The notes under the pieces were generated by a model that was given only the letters and a program-made list of their open reading frames with translations, did no database searches and had not been told where the DNA came from. This document shows, piece after piece, positions 7,323-12,989 of a DNA stretch of 12,989 nucleotides (position 1 is its first letter; each line of letters begins with the position of its first letter). Source of the stretch: Ignavibacteria bacterium UBA6906. Lineage in GTDB: Bacteria; Bacteroidota; Ignavibacteria; UBA10030; UBA6906. The stretch spans positions 8,785-21,773 of the forward strand of contig DKBG01000179.1 in NCBI GenBank assembly GCA_002451155.1, in the 5' to 3' direction. Made by a program: the position numbers and the translations under genes.

Positions 7323-8210
7323 TCAGCGATACAGGATGCCTTCGGCTGCAAGGAGGGTGTTCTTCATCAGCATGGCTATCGTCATCGGTCCAACCCCGCC
7401 TGGAACCGGGGTAATTGCGGATGCCACCGTCGATGCGGAGGGGAAATGGACATCCCCTACGATCCTCGTCCCGTTCTTTGCGGAGGGATCCGGAATGCGG
7501 TTGATCCCGACATCGATGACGACGCAGCCGGGCTTCAACATCTCACCCCTGATGATCTCCGGCTTACCCAGCGCCGCCACAACGATATCCGCCTGACGCA
7601 GGTACGGAACGAGGTCACCTGCCCCGGTGTGCGCAACTGTCACGATCGCATTTGCGCCCTTCTGCTTCTGGAGAAGCATGTTGAGCACTGGTTTACCCAC
7701 GATGTTGCTCCTGCCGACGACAACAACGTGCTTCCCGGCCGGATCGTGCCCGCACCGCACCAGAAGCTCCTGTACCCCGGCGGGTGTGCAGGGCCGGAGT
7801 GACGGAAGACCGATCACCAGTCGGCCCACATTGACCGGATGAAACCCGTCCACGTCTTTCCTGTAATCGATTGACTCGATGATCGTCTGCTCATTGATAT
7901 GCGCGGGCAGTGGCAACTGGACAAGAATCCCATGAATGGCCGGATCCCGGTTGAAGGACTCGATCCGGGAGAGAAGATCATCCTGCGCCGTCGACGCAGG
8001 GAGCCGCTCCGTTACGGAGTGGAATCCCATCTCCTCACAGGCTTTACCCTTTGACCTGACATAAACCTGCGAGGCAGGGTTGTCGCCCACAAGGATGAAG
8101 GCAAGACCGGGGACGGTGCCCCGTTCATCGCGGAGGCGGTCGGCCGCGGATTTGACCTCCGCCCGTATCGTTGCAGCGATCGCCTTCCCATCAATGAGTG
8201 ATGCTGTCAT
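7323..8210 (-). CDS. folD: Bifunctional methylenetetrahydrofolate dehydrogenase / methenyltetrahydrofolate cyclohydrolase
   Basis: Cytosolic enzyme interconverting 5,10-methylene-, 5,10-methenyl- and 10-formyl-tetrahydrofolate with NADP, supplying one-carbon units for purines and formyl-Met. The 295 residues fit the family. The N-terminal catalytic domain has the Tyr50/Lys54 pair in SQVYVRSKGKACEE, HGILVQLPLP at 93-102, and KDVDGFHP at 118-125 with Asp121. The Rossmann domain shows GKHVVVVGRSNIVGKP, the family nucleotide-binding signature. The C-terminal PVPGGVGPMTIAML is diagnostic. The ATG at 8210 lies 6 bases after the stop of the YmdB-type gene, with only a weak ACGGG upstream, so it is probably cotranscribed and reinitiated from that gene. 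No clear terminator separates it from pruA. Confidence 0.97.
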   Translation of the reverse strand: MTASLIDGKAIAATIRAEVKSAADRLRDERGTVPGLAFILVGDNPASQVYVRSKGKACEEMGFHSVTERLPASTAQDDLLSRIESFNRDPAIHGILVQLPLPAHINEQTIIESIDYRKDVDGFHPVNVGRLVIGLPSLRPCTPAGVQELLVRCGHDPAGKHVVVVGRSNIVGKPVLNMLLQKQKGANAIVTVAHTGAGDLVPYLRQADIVVAALGKPEIIRGEMLKPGCVVIDVGINRIPDPSAKNGTRIVGDVHFPSASTVASAITPVPGGVGPMTIAMLMKNTLLAAEGILYR

Positions 8211-8216
8211 AGCCCG

Positions 8217-9020
8217 TCAGCCGAATGCCGGAAAAACAATGCTCTCCATCGCGACCGCCCGCCCTGATTCGCTATCCGCCTGCACGTACACGCCGCACAA
8301 CCGGACATCATGTGAGGCCACCTCGTATTTGTGAGGTGTCGAAGTGATCAGGCGCCGGATAGCCTGGTCTTTCTTCATTCCAAGGACAGAGTCATACGGA
8401 CCCGTCATGCCGACGTCGGTCTGGAATGCGGTCCCGCGGGGGAGTATGCGCCCATCCGCCGTCGGTGTATGGGTATGCGTGCCCAGGACCGCAGAGACCT
8501 TCCCATCCAGGTGCCAGCCCATCGCCATCTTTTCCGCCGTGGCGTCCGCGTGAAAGTCGACGAGGATTACTTTCGTTTCACGGTGGATGACCCCGAGCGC
8601 CCAGTCGGCCGACCTGAAGGGATCGTCGATCGGCTGCATGTACACGCGCCCCTGGATGTTGAGAACCCCCGCCTTCCCCTTCTCCCCGAGGTCAACGACA
8701 ATAAACCCGTTTCCCCCGTTCTCGCGGGGATAGTTCAGGGGCCGGAGGATCCTCTTGTCGCCACCGAGTACTTTGCGGCTGTCCCATCTGTCCCACACAT
8801 GATTTCCAGTGGTGATTACCTGAACTCCTGCATCAAACAACTTTTTCGCATGTTCCTCGGAAACCCCCTTTCCCTCCGTGAGGTTTTCACCGTTTGCGAT
8901 CAGAAGATCCACAGCATACTTCTTCTGATAACTGGGGAGGAGATTCAGGGTGAGTTCGAGACCAGGCTGCCCGACAATGTCACCGATGAAGAGGATATTT
9001 AGCGTTTTGGACACAGTCAC
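8217..9020 (-). CDS. ymdB: YmdB-type metallophosphoesterase / cyclic-nucleotide phosphodiesterase (TIGR00282 family)
   Basis: A 267-residue calcineurin-like phosphoesterase of the kind named YmdB in Bacillus subtilis (not the unrelated E. coli macrodomain protein of the same name). The B. subtilis protein hydrolyses cyclic nucleotides and affects biofilm and motility decisions. Di-metal ligands are all visible: Asp14 in FIGDIVG, Glu45/Asn46 in ANGEN, Asn73/His74 in GNHVWD, His157 in DFHADAT, and His182/His184 in GTHTHTPTADG. The GMTGPYDSVLGM stretch is typical of the family. There is no signal peptide. The start is GTG; 9020 gives the longest form and GTG at 9014 is equally possible, since neither has a good Shine-Dalgarno. 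folD follows by 6 bases. The biological substrate here is inference only. Confidence 0.92.
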   Translation of the reverse strand: MTVSKTLNILFIGDIVGQPGLELTLNLLPSYQKKYAVDLLIANGENLTEGKGVSEEHAKKLFDAGVQVITTGNHVWDRWDSRKVLGGDKRILRPLNYPRENGGNGFIVVDLGEKGKAGVLNIQGRVYMQPIDDPFRSADWALGVIHRETKVILVDFHADATAEKMAMGWHLDGKVSAVLGTHTHTPTADGRILPRGTAFQTDVGMTGPYDSVLGMKKDQAIRRLITSTPHKYEVASHDVRLCGVYVQADSESGRAVAMESIVFPAFG

Positions 9021-9084
9021 TTCGTTTTAAAGGGTGAGAGAGATCGAGCACACTGACCCCTGTACTGCCGAGGCGAGCGAGGGG

Positions 9085-9090
9085 AATATA
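9085..9090 (-). promoter_or_regulatory. Possible -10 box upstream of the ymdB-like gene
   Basis: TATATT on the minus strand (5 of 6 to the sigma-70 -10) lies in the AT-rich part of the 161-base gap between ispG and the ymdB-like gene, with no convincing -35 upstream (CTGTTT at 17-base spacing). It would give a leader of about 58 bases. Nothing else is recognisable in this gap. Confidence 0.3.
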
Positions 9091-9181
9091 GAAAACTTTG
9101 CCGGAAAAAACAGAACAGAAGGGATCTCGCACTCGGCGTCCGCCGGCGTGGAGCGGGTGTGGGAATGCCATGGACGGTCTA

Positions 9182-10321
9182 TCAGACTGACAGATCGCCT
9201 TCCGGCCGAAAGTTCCTCACCTCTTCCACGATCACATCCACAATTTCCGATTCCTTGACTCTACGCACAACCTCACCTTTTCGGTAGAGGATTCCGACAC
9301 CTTTTCCGGCCGCGATCCCGATGTCCGCTTCACTTGCTTCGCCCGGGCCATTCACCACACAGCCGAGAACAGCTATTTTGACTGGTTTCTTCACCCCTTC
9401 CAGGCGTTTCTCAAGCTCCGCCATGATCCCGAAGAGGTCAACTTCCAGCCTCCCGCATGTGGGACAGGCAATCAGCTCCACGTTTCTCGTGGCAAGACTG
9501 AGGGAGCGAAGAATCTCCTTCCCGACCTCCACTTCTTTGACCGGTTCATCCGTAAGCGAGACCCGAATGGTGTCCCCGATCCCTTCAGCGAGCAGAGTAC
9601 CGATCCCGACTGCGGATTTGATGGTCCCGACTTTCGTCGGACCGGCTTCTGTCACACCGAGATGGAGCGGGATGTCGGTCCGCTCTCCCACAAGGCGATA
9701 GGCCTCAATCATGAGACGGACGTCGGTCGATTTCACCGAAATGATAATATCCCGAAAGCCGAACTCGTCGCAGATCTCGACATGTCTCATCGCGCTTTCG
9801 TACAGGGCTTCGGCTGTCGGATAGCCGTGTTTGGCCAGGATATCCTCTTCGAGCGACCCCGAATTTACTCCGATACGGATCGGGAGGTTTCGAGACCCTG
9901 CCGCCTCAAGAACCTGGCGGATCCGGTCCTTGCTCCCGATGTTCCCCGGATTGATGCGCACTTTTGCGACGCCGGCCTCGATCGCCTTCAACGCGAATAC
10001 ATGGTTAAAGTGAATATCGGCGACAACGGGGATTGGCGACCGGCGGACGATTTCCACCATCGCATCCGCCGCCTCGCGATCGTTGACGGTCACGCGGACA
10101 ATGTCGCACCCGGCATCCGCGGCGGCAAGGATCTGCCCAACCGTCGCATCCACATCGGAGGTCTTCGACTTGGTCATCGTTTGAACGGAGATGGGGGCAC
10201 CCCCGCCCACCTTCACGTTGCCGATGCTTACCTGCCGCGTCCGCCGGCGGATCCCCACCTTATAGACCGGGTGGGCTGCAGGACCCGGCTCTGATGCGAG
10301 GTTCTGGGCTCTGATTTCCAT
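9182..10321 (-). CDS. ispG: 4-hydroxy-3-methylbut-2-en-1-yl diphosphate synthase (GcpE)
   Basis: Iron-sulfur enzyme of the MEP (non-mevalonate) isoprenoid pathway that reductively opens the cyclodiphosphate MEcPP to HMBPP. At 379 residues it is the short two-domain form. The TIM-barrel part begins RRRTRQVSIGNVKVGGGAPISVQTM-like (about 25-49, shown here only as a description) and contains RVTVND, VVADIHFN and KVRINPGNIG. The C-terminal domain carries the [4Fe-4S] ligands C286 and C289 (ACPTCGR), C321 and Glu328 (GCVVNGPGEASEADIGIA). The ATG at 10321 has no Shine-Dalgarno and adds about 18 residues before the conserved region; GTG at codon 22 is an unlikely but possible later start. It begins 11 bases after the rhomboid stop, so translation may depend on coupling. 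The insert-containing long form I associate with Bacteroidetes, Chlorobi and Chlamydiae is absent. Confidence 0.97.
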   Translation of the reverse strand: MEIRAQNLASEPGPAAHPVYKVGIRRRTRQVSIGNVKVGGGAPISVQTMTKSKTSDVDATVGQILAAADAGCDIVRVTVNDREAADAMVEIVRRSPIPVVADIHFNHVFALKAIEAGVAKVRINPGNIGSKDRIRQVLEAAGSRNLPIRIGVNSGSLEEDILAKHGYPTAEALYESAMRHVEICDEFGFRDIIISVKSTDVRLMIEAYRLVGERTDIPLHLGVTEAGPTKVGTIKSAVGIGTLLAEGIGDTIRVSLTDEPVKEVEVGKEILRSLSLATRNVELIACPTCGRLEVDLFGIMAELEKRLEGVKKPVKIAVLGCVVNGPGEASEADIGIAAGKGVGILYRKGEVVRRVKESEIVDVIVEEVRNFRPEGDLSV

Positions 10322-10332
10322 GGGTGAGGTGT

Positions 10333-11259
10333 TCAGTGAATATTCCTGCTTGCCTGATTGAGAATCCGTCTTTCTTCCTCGGTAAGGCTCTGGTAGCCGC
10401 CGGTGCTTATCTTGTCGAGAATTTGATCGATCTCTTCCTGGGTAACCTCCCCCGTTCCTTCCCGCGGTTTCCCCGACCTAATGTCATAAAACCTCGCCTC
10501 CTGAATATCGTCCCCCTGCCTGCCGAACCGATCGGCGGGAGGCCCCGGAGGCCGCGGGACACCCACAATGCGCTGCCAGGTGTGACGGAACGGGTTGATC
10601 TTCATCACGGCGACCAGGTACGCGAACCCGACCGCCGCACCCCCGAGATGCGCGAAGTGGGCAATTCCATCCGCCGTCCCCATCACTCCTGTGTAGAGCT
10701 CCAGGCCGATGTACATCAGCACGAAGTACTTCGCCTTGATTGGCAGGAGAAGGTAAAGGTAGATAGGGCGGTCAGGGAAGAGCATTCCAAACGCGATCAG
10801 GACACCGAAGACTGCTCCTGACGCGCCGACTGTGGGCGCCGCCTGCCCGAGAAGCGGAGCAACCAGGAGGTGCGTGAGCCCGCCCCCCACGCCGCAGAGG
10901 AAGTAGTAGATCGCAAACTGTTTCGACCCCCAGAGGTGTTCCAGCTCCGTCCCGAACATCCAGAGTGCCAGCATATTGAAGAAGATATGCCAGAATCCTC
11001 CGTGCATAAACATATAGGTAACGAGCTGCCAGGGATAGAAGTGGGTTCCCAGAGGCCAGAGGGCAAGATACCCGGCAAGGACATCAAAGATGGGAACGCC
11101 TCCGATCGTGAAGGGCCTCAGCAGCAAATCAAAAGCAAGCCAGATTGCCACGTTTGAGATCAGCAACCACTTGATCACGGGAGGGAAGAACCGAAAACCC
11201 CCGAAAAAGCTCGGCCGGTAGTATACACCGGCCGGGCCCGTTCGATCATAATATGACAT
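10333..11259 (-). CDS. Rhomboid family intramembrane serine protease
   Basis: A 308-residue polytopic inner-membrane protease that cleaves transmembrane substrates; the substrate is unknown. About six membrane segments lie between residues 30 and 220. Active-site features are present: HGGFWHIFFN at 86-95, with His91 and Asn95 matching GlpG His150 and Asn154; the nucleophile Ser147 in GASGAVFG; and His201 in AHFAHLGG, which aligns with GlpG His254. The cytosolic N-terminus is aromatic (YYRPSFFGGFRFFPP). After the last helix comes a proline-rich linker and a soluble tail of about 85 residues ending in an acidic helical motif, EEIDQILDKISTGGYQSL (258-275), then TEEERRIL. I know similar tails on rhomboids of Bacteroidota-like bacteria. 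The ATG has a strong AGGAG 7 bases upstream. The gene lies 58 bases after pgk and 11 before ispG. Confidence 0.95.
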   Translation of the reverse strand: MSYYDRTGPAGVYYRPSFFGGFRFFPPVIKWLLISNVAIWLAFDLLLRPFTIGGVPIFDVLAGYLALWPLGTHFYPWQLVTYMFMHGGFWHIFFNMLALWMFGTELEHLWGSKQFAIYYFLCGVGGGLTHLLVAPLLGQAAPTVGASGAVFGVLIAFGMLFPDRPIYLYLLLPIKAKYFVLMYIGLELYTGVMGTADGIAHFAHLGGAAVGFAYLVAVMKINPFRHTWQRIVGVPRPPGPPADRFGRQGDDIQEARFYDIRSGKPREGTGEVTQEEIDQILDKISTGGYQSLTEEERRILNQASRNIH

Positions 11260-11266
11260 TCATCAA

Positions 11267-11271
11267 CTCCT
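11267..11271 (-). promoter_or_regulatory. Ribosome binding site of the rhomboid gene
   Basis: AGGAG on the minus strand, 7 bases before ATG 11259. It overlaps a perfect 10-base palindrome, CCTGATCAGG (11269-11278), which is probably chance. The strong site shows the gene is translated independently of pgk. Confidence 0.7.
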
Positions 11272-11317
11272 GATCAGGACTTCTTCACCTTTACAACAGA
11301 TTTCGGGGCGGAGAAGT

Positions 11318-12514
11318 TCACCGCGTGTCCAGTGCAGCAAGTCCGGGGAGAGTTTTCCCCTCGAGGAACTCGAGCGACGCGCCCCCCCCGGTCGAAACGT
11401 GTGATACGGAGCTCTCAAGTCCCGCCTGAGCGATCGCCGCCGCAGAGTCTCCCCCGCCAACAATCGTTGTCGCACCCGTCTTCGTCACGTCGGCCAGTAG
11501 GCGAGCCACTTCAAGGGTGCCGTTGGCGAAGTTCGGCATCTCGAACACGCCCATGGGACCATTCCAGATGATCGTTTTGGCGCGGCGGACTTCCATATTG
11601 ATGATCTTCACCGTTTCCGGCCCGATATCAAGCCCGCGCCATCCCGTGAGGATCTTCGTGACCGGCACAATCTTCCTGTTCGCATCGTTGTCGAGACGAT
11701 CGGCGATGACCGCATCCACCGGAAGAATCAGGCGCATCTTCCGCTTTTTGCAGTCCTCGAGGATCTTTTTCGCCAGCGGGATCTTTTCCTGCTCTACCAG
11801 GGAGTCTCCGATCTCATGTCCTTGAGCATGGAGGAACGTGAACGCCATGCCGCCGCCGATGACCAACCCGTCAATTTTCGGCAGGAGGTTCTCGATCACG
11901 TCGATCTTTCCGGAAATCTTCGCCCCACCCATAATTGCGAGATAAGGCCGGCCGGGGTTCGACAGCGCCCGGCTGAGATATTCAATTTCCTTCCGAAGCA
12001 GGTACCCTGCGACGGCAGGGTGGAGAAGTCGGGTAATGCCGACCGTCGACGCGTGCGCCCTGTGAGCCGCACCGAACGCGTCATTGACGTACAGATCTCC
12101 TAATCCGGCCAGTTCCTTCGCAAACCCCTGATCGTTCGCCTCTTCCTGCGGATGGAACCGGAGGTTCTCCAAAAGGAGGATCTCTCCCGGCTTGAGAGCA
12201 TCAACCATCTCCCGCGCCTGGCGACCAATGCAATCATGACAGAACTTAATCGGCATATTCAGGAGAATGCCGAGGTGGTCGGCGACCGGTTTCAGCGAGT
12301 ATTCCGGGTTCGGCTTCCCTTTCGGCCGCCCAAGGTGGCTCATGAGAATCGCCGCACCCCCATCCTTTAAAATCTTCCGGATCGTTGGCAGAGATTCTAC
12401 GATACGCGTATCATCCGCAACGGTCAGCTCCGGAGTGAGCGGAACATTGAAATCCACCCGGACGAGCGCCTTTTTGGCCCGCAGGACAATATCATCGATT
12501 GTGAGTGTTGTCAT
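11318..12514 (-). CDS. pgk: Phosphoglycerate kinase
   Basis: Cytosolic glycolytic kinase transferring the acyl phosphate of 1,3-bisphosphoglycerate to ADP. From ATG 12514 it has 398 residues, the usual bacterial length. The N-domain substrate site is visible as LVRVDFNVPL at 17-26, MSHLGRPKGKPNP at 58-70, and LLLENLRFHPQEE at 113-125. The C-domain nucleotide site is visible as GGAKISGK at 196-203, NGPMGVFE at 318-325, and the GGGDSAAA loop at 353-360, followed by HVSTGGGASLEFLEG. The frame extends to a TTG at 12538, but that would overlap gap and add eight non-homologous residues; the ATG has GGGA about 7 bases upstream and is preferred. It begins 16 bases after the gap stop, so gap-pgk is a unit. 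Confidence 0.98.
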   Translation of the reverse strand: MTTLTIDDIVLRAKKALVRVDFNVPLTPELTVADDTRIVESLPTIRKILKDGGAAILMSHLGRPKGKPNPEYSLKPVADHLGILLNMPIKFCHDCIGRQAREMVDALKPGEILLLENLRFHPQEEANDQGFAKELAGLGDLYVNDAFGAAHRAHASTVGITRLLHPAVAGYLLRKEIEYLSRALSNPGRPYLAIMGGAKISGKIDVIENLLPKIDGLVIGGGMAFTFLHAQGHEIGDSLVEQEKIPLAKKILEDCKKRKMRLILPVDAVIADRLDNDANRKIVPVTKILTGWRGLDIGPETVKIINMEVRRAKTIIWNGPMGVFEMPNFANGTLEVARLLADVTKTGATTIVGGGDSAAAIAQAGLESSVSHVSTGGGASLEFLEGKTLPGLAALDTR

Positions 12515-12530
12515 GTCGGTTTCCCATCCC

Positions 12531-12989
12531 TCAGGCAATCTTCTTTAAGAGATCGATCACGCGGCACGAGAATCCCCACTCGTTATCGTACCATCCAAAC
12601 ACCTTGACCGTGCTCCCCTGGGCCATCGTCAACTTCGAGTCGAATGTGCAGGACGGTTCGGTACCGATGATGTCAGAAGACACGAGTTCGTCCTCCGAGT
12701 ACGCAAGGATGCCCTTCATGGGACCCGCTGCCGCCTCTTTCATTGCCGCATTGACCTCCTCCTTCGTCGCGGGTTTCTTGAGGACCGCGACGAAATCGGT
12801 GATAGAGGCATCCGGCGTGGGGACCCGAAGCGAGAACCCATCCAGTTTTCCTTTCAGCTCCGGGATAACCTTTCCCACCGTCCGGGCAGCGCCGGTGGTC
12901 GTGGGGATGATGTTGAGCGCCGCCGCGCGCGCACGCCGCAGATCCTTGTGGGGCATGTCCAGGATCACCTGGTCGTTGGTGTAGGCGTG
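12531..12989 (-). CDS. gap: Glyceraldehyde-3-phosphate dehydrogenase, C-terminal 152 residues (5' part beyond the window)
   Basis: NAD(P)-dependent glycolytic dehydrogenase making 1,3-bisphosphoglycerate, the substrate of the next gene. The frame is open to the right edge. The first complete codon at the edge is the His of the HAYTNDQVILDMPHKDLRRA motif, which aligns with the catalytic His176 of the Bacillus enzyme; the catalytic Cys and the NAD domain lie outside the window. Further matches are RAAALNIIPTTTGAA with the phosphate-site threonines, SLRVPTPDASITDF (the family usually reads RVPVPxGS, so the PDAS variant is mild), and the C-terminal GWYDNEWGFSCRVIDL, which carries the Asn that orients nicotinamide. 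It ends KKIA-TGA, 16 bases before pgk. This is the 3' end of the gene, cut only by the window edge. Confidence 0.97.
   Translation of the reverse strand, partial: HAYTNDQVILDMPHKDLRRARAAALNIIPTTTGAARTVGKVIPELKGKLDGFSLRVPTPDASITDFVAVLKKPATKEEVNAAMKEAAAGPMKGILAYSEDELVSSDIIGTEPSCTFDSKLTMAQGSTVKVFGWYDNEWGFSCRVIDLLKKIA

Noticed and set aside
8331..9002. Plus-strand open frame of 223 codons
   Set aside because: Antisense to the ymdB-like gene, explained as a shadow frame.
9105..9165. GC-rich short inverted repeats and a T-run after ispG
   Set aside because: The CGGCG/CGCCG pair has a 2-base loop and the T-run is about 20 bases further on, so it does not form a standard intrinsic terminator.
8980..9171. 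Minus-strand 63-codon frame in the ispG/ymdB gap
   Set aside because: No ribosome site, overlaps the start of the ymdB-like gene by about 40 bases, and the product has no recognisable feature.
12515..12538. TTG start for pgk 8 codons upstream
   Set aside because: It overlaps the gap stop and adds non-homologous residues; ATG 12514 has a ribosome site.

Overview
The window reads as a stretch of ordinary bacterial chromosome. Twelve protein genes are present, all on the minus strand, so transcription runs from high to low coordinates. I find no mobile element, phage gene, CRISPR array, tRNA or rRNA, and no defence or secretion system. The sequence is moderately GC-rich with AT-rich intergenic gaps. 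The source is probably a free-living heterotroph with central glycolysis, a TCA-linked amino-acid catabolic route, the non-mevalonate isoprenoid pathway, indirect tRNA amidation and a secreted glycosidase. The rhomboid protein (its N-terminus and short acidic C-terminal tail) and the style of several proteins recall the Bacteroidota/Chlorobi/Ignavibacteria neighbourhood. However, IspG is the short form rather than the insert-containing form I associate with Bacteroidetes and Chlorobi. The taxonomic guess is therefore weak.

Layout in transcription order (right to left): gap (3' end only; the first codon in the window is the catalytic His), pgk 16 bases later, a rhomboid intramembrane protease, ispG 11 bases later, a 161-base gap holding a possible -10 box, a YmdB-type phosphodiesterase, folD 6 bases later, a 151-base gap with a promoter-like sequence carrying a perfect 8-bp dyad, pruA/rocA, sucC 20 bases later, a 75-base G-rich leader, gatB, a tandem universal stress protein 2 bases later, and tpiA 53 bases later. 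A 158-base AT-rich gap with a promoter-like sequence follows, then a signal-peptide-bearing glycoside hydrolase family 2 protein that runs off the left edge.

The tight spacing suggests a few transcription units: gap-pgk-rhomboid-ispG; ymdB-like-folD; pruA-sucC-gatB-usp-tpiA; and the GH2 gene alone. Functionally, gap, pgk and tpiA belong to triose metabolism but are split by about 9.4 kb of unrelated genes. pruA yields glutamate, which enters the TCA cycle through 2-oxoglutarate, and sucC encodes half of the next substrate-level phosphorylation enzyme. folD feeds one-carbon pools and gatB completes Gln/Asn-tRNA synthesis.

I found no undescribed system. The best leads are small regulatory ones: the dyad over the pruA promoter, and the G-rich region before gatB where a hairpin and a G-quadruplex would compete.
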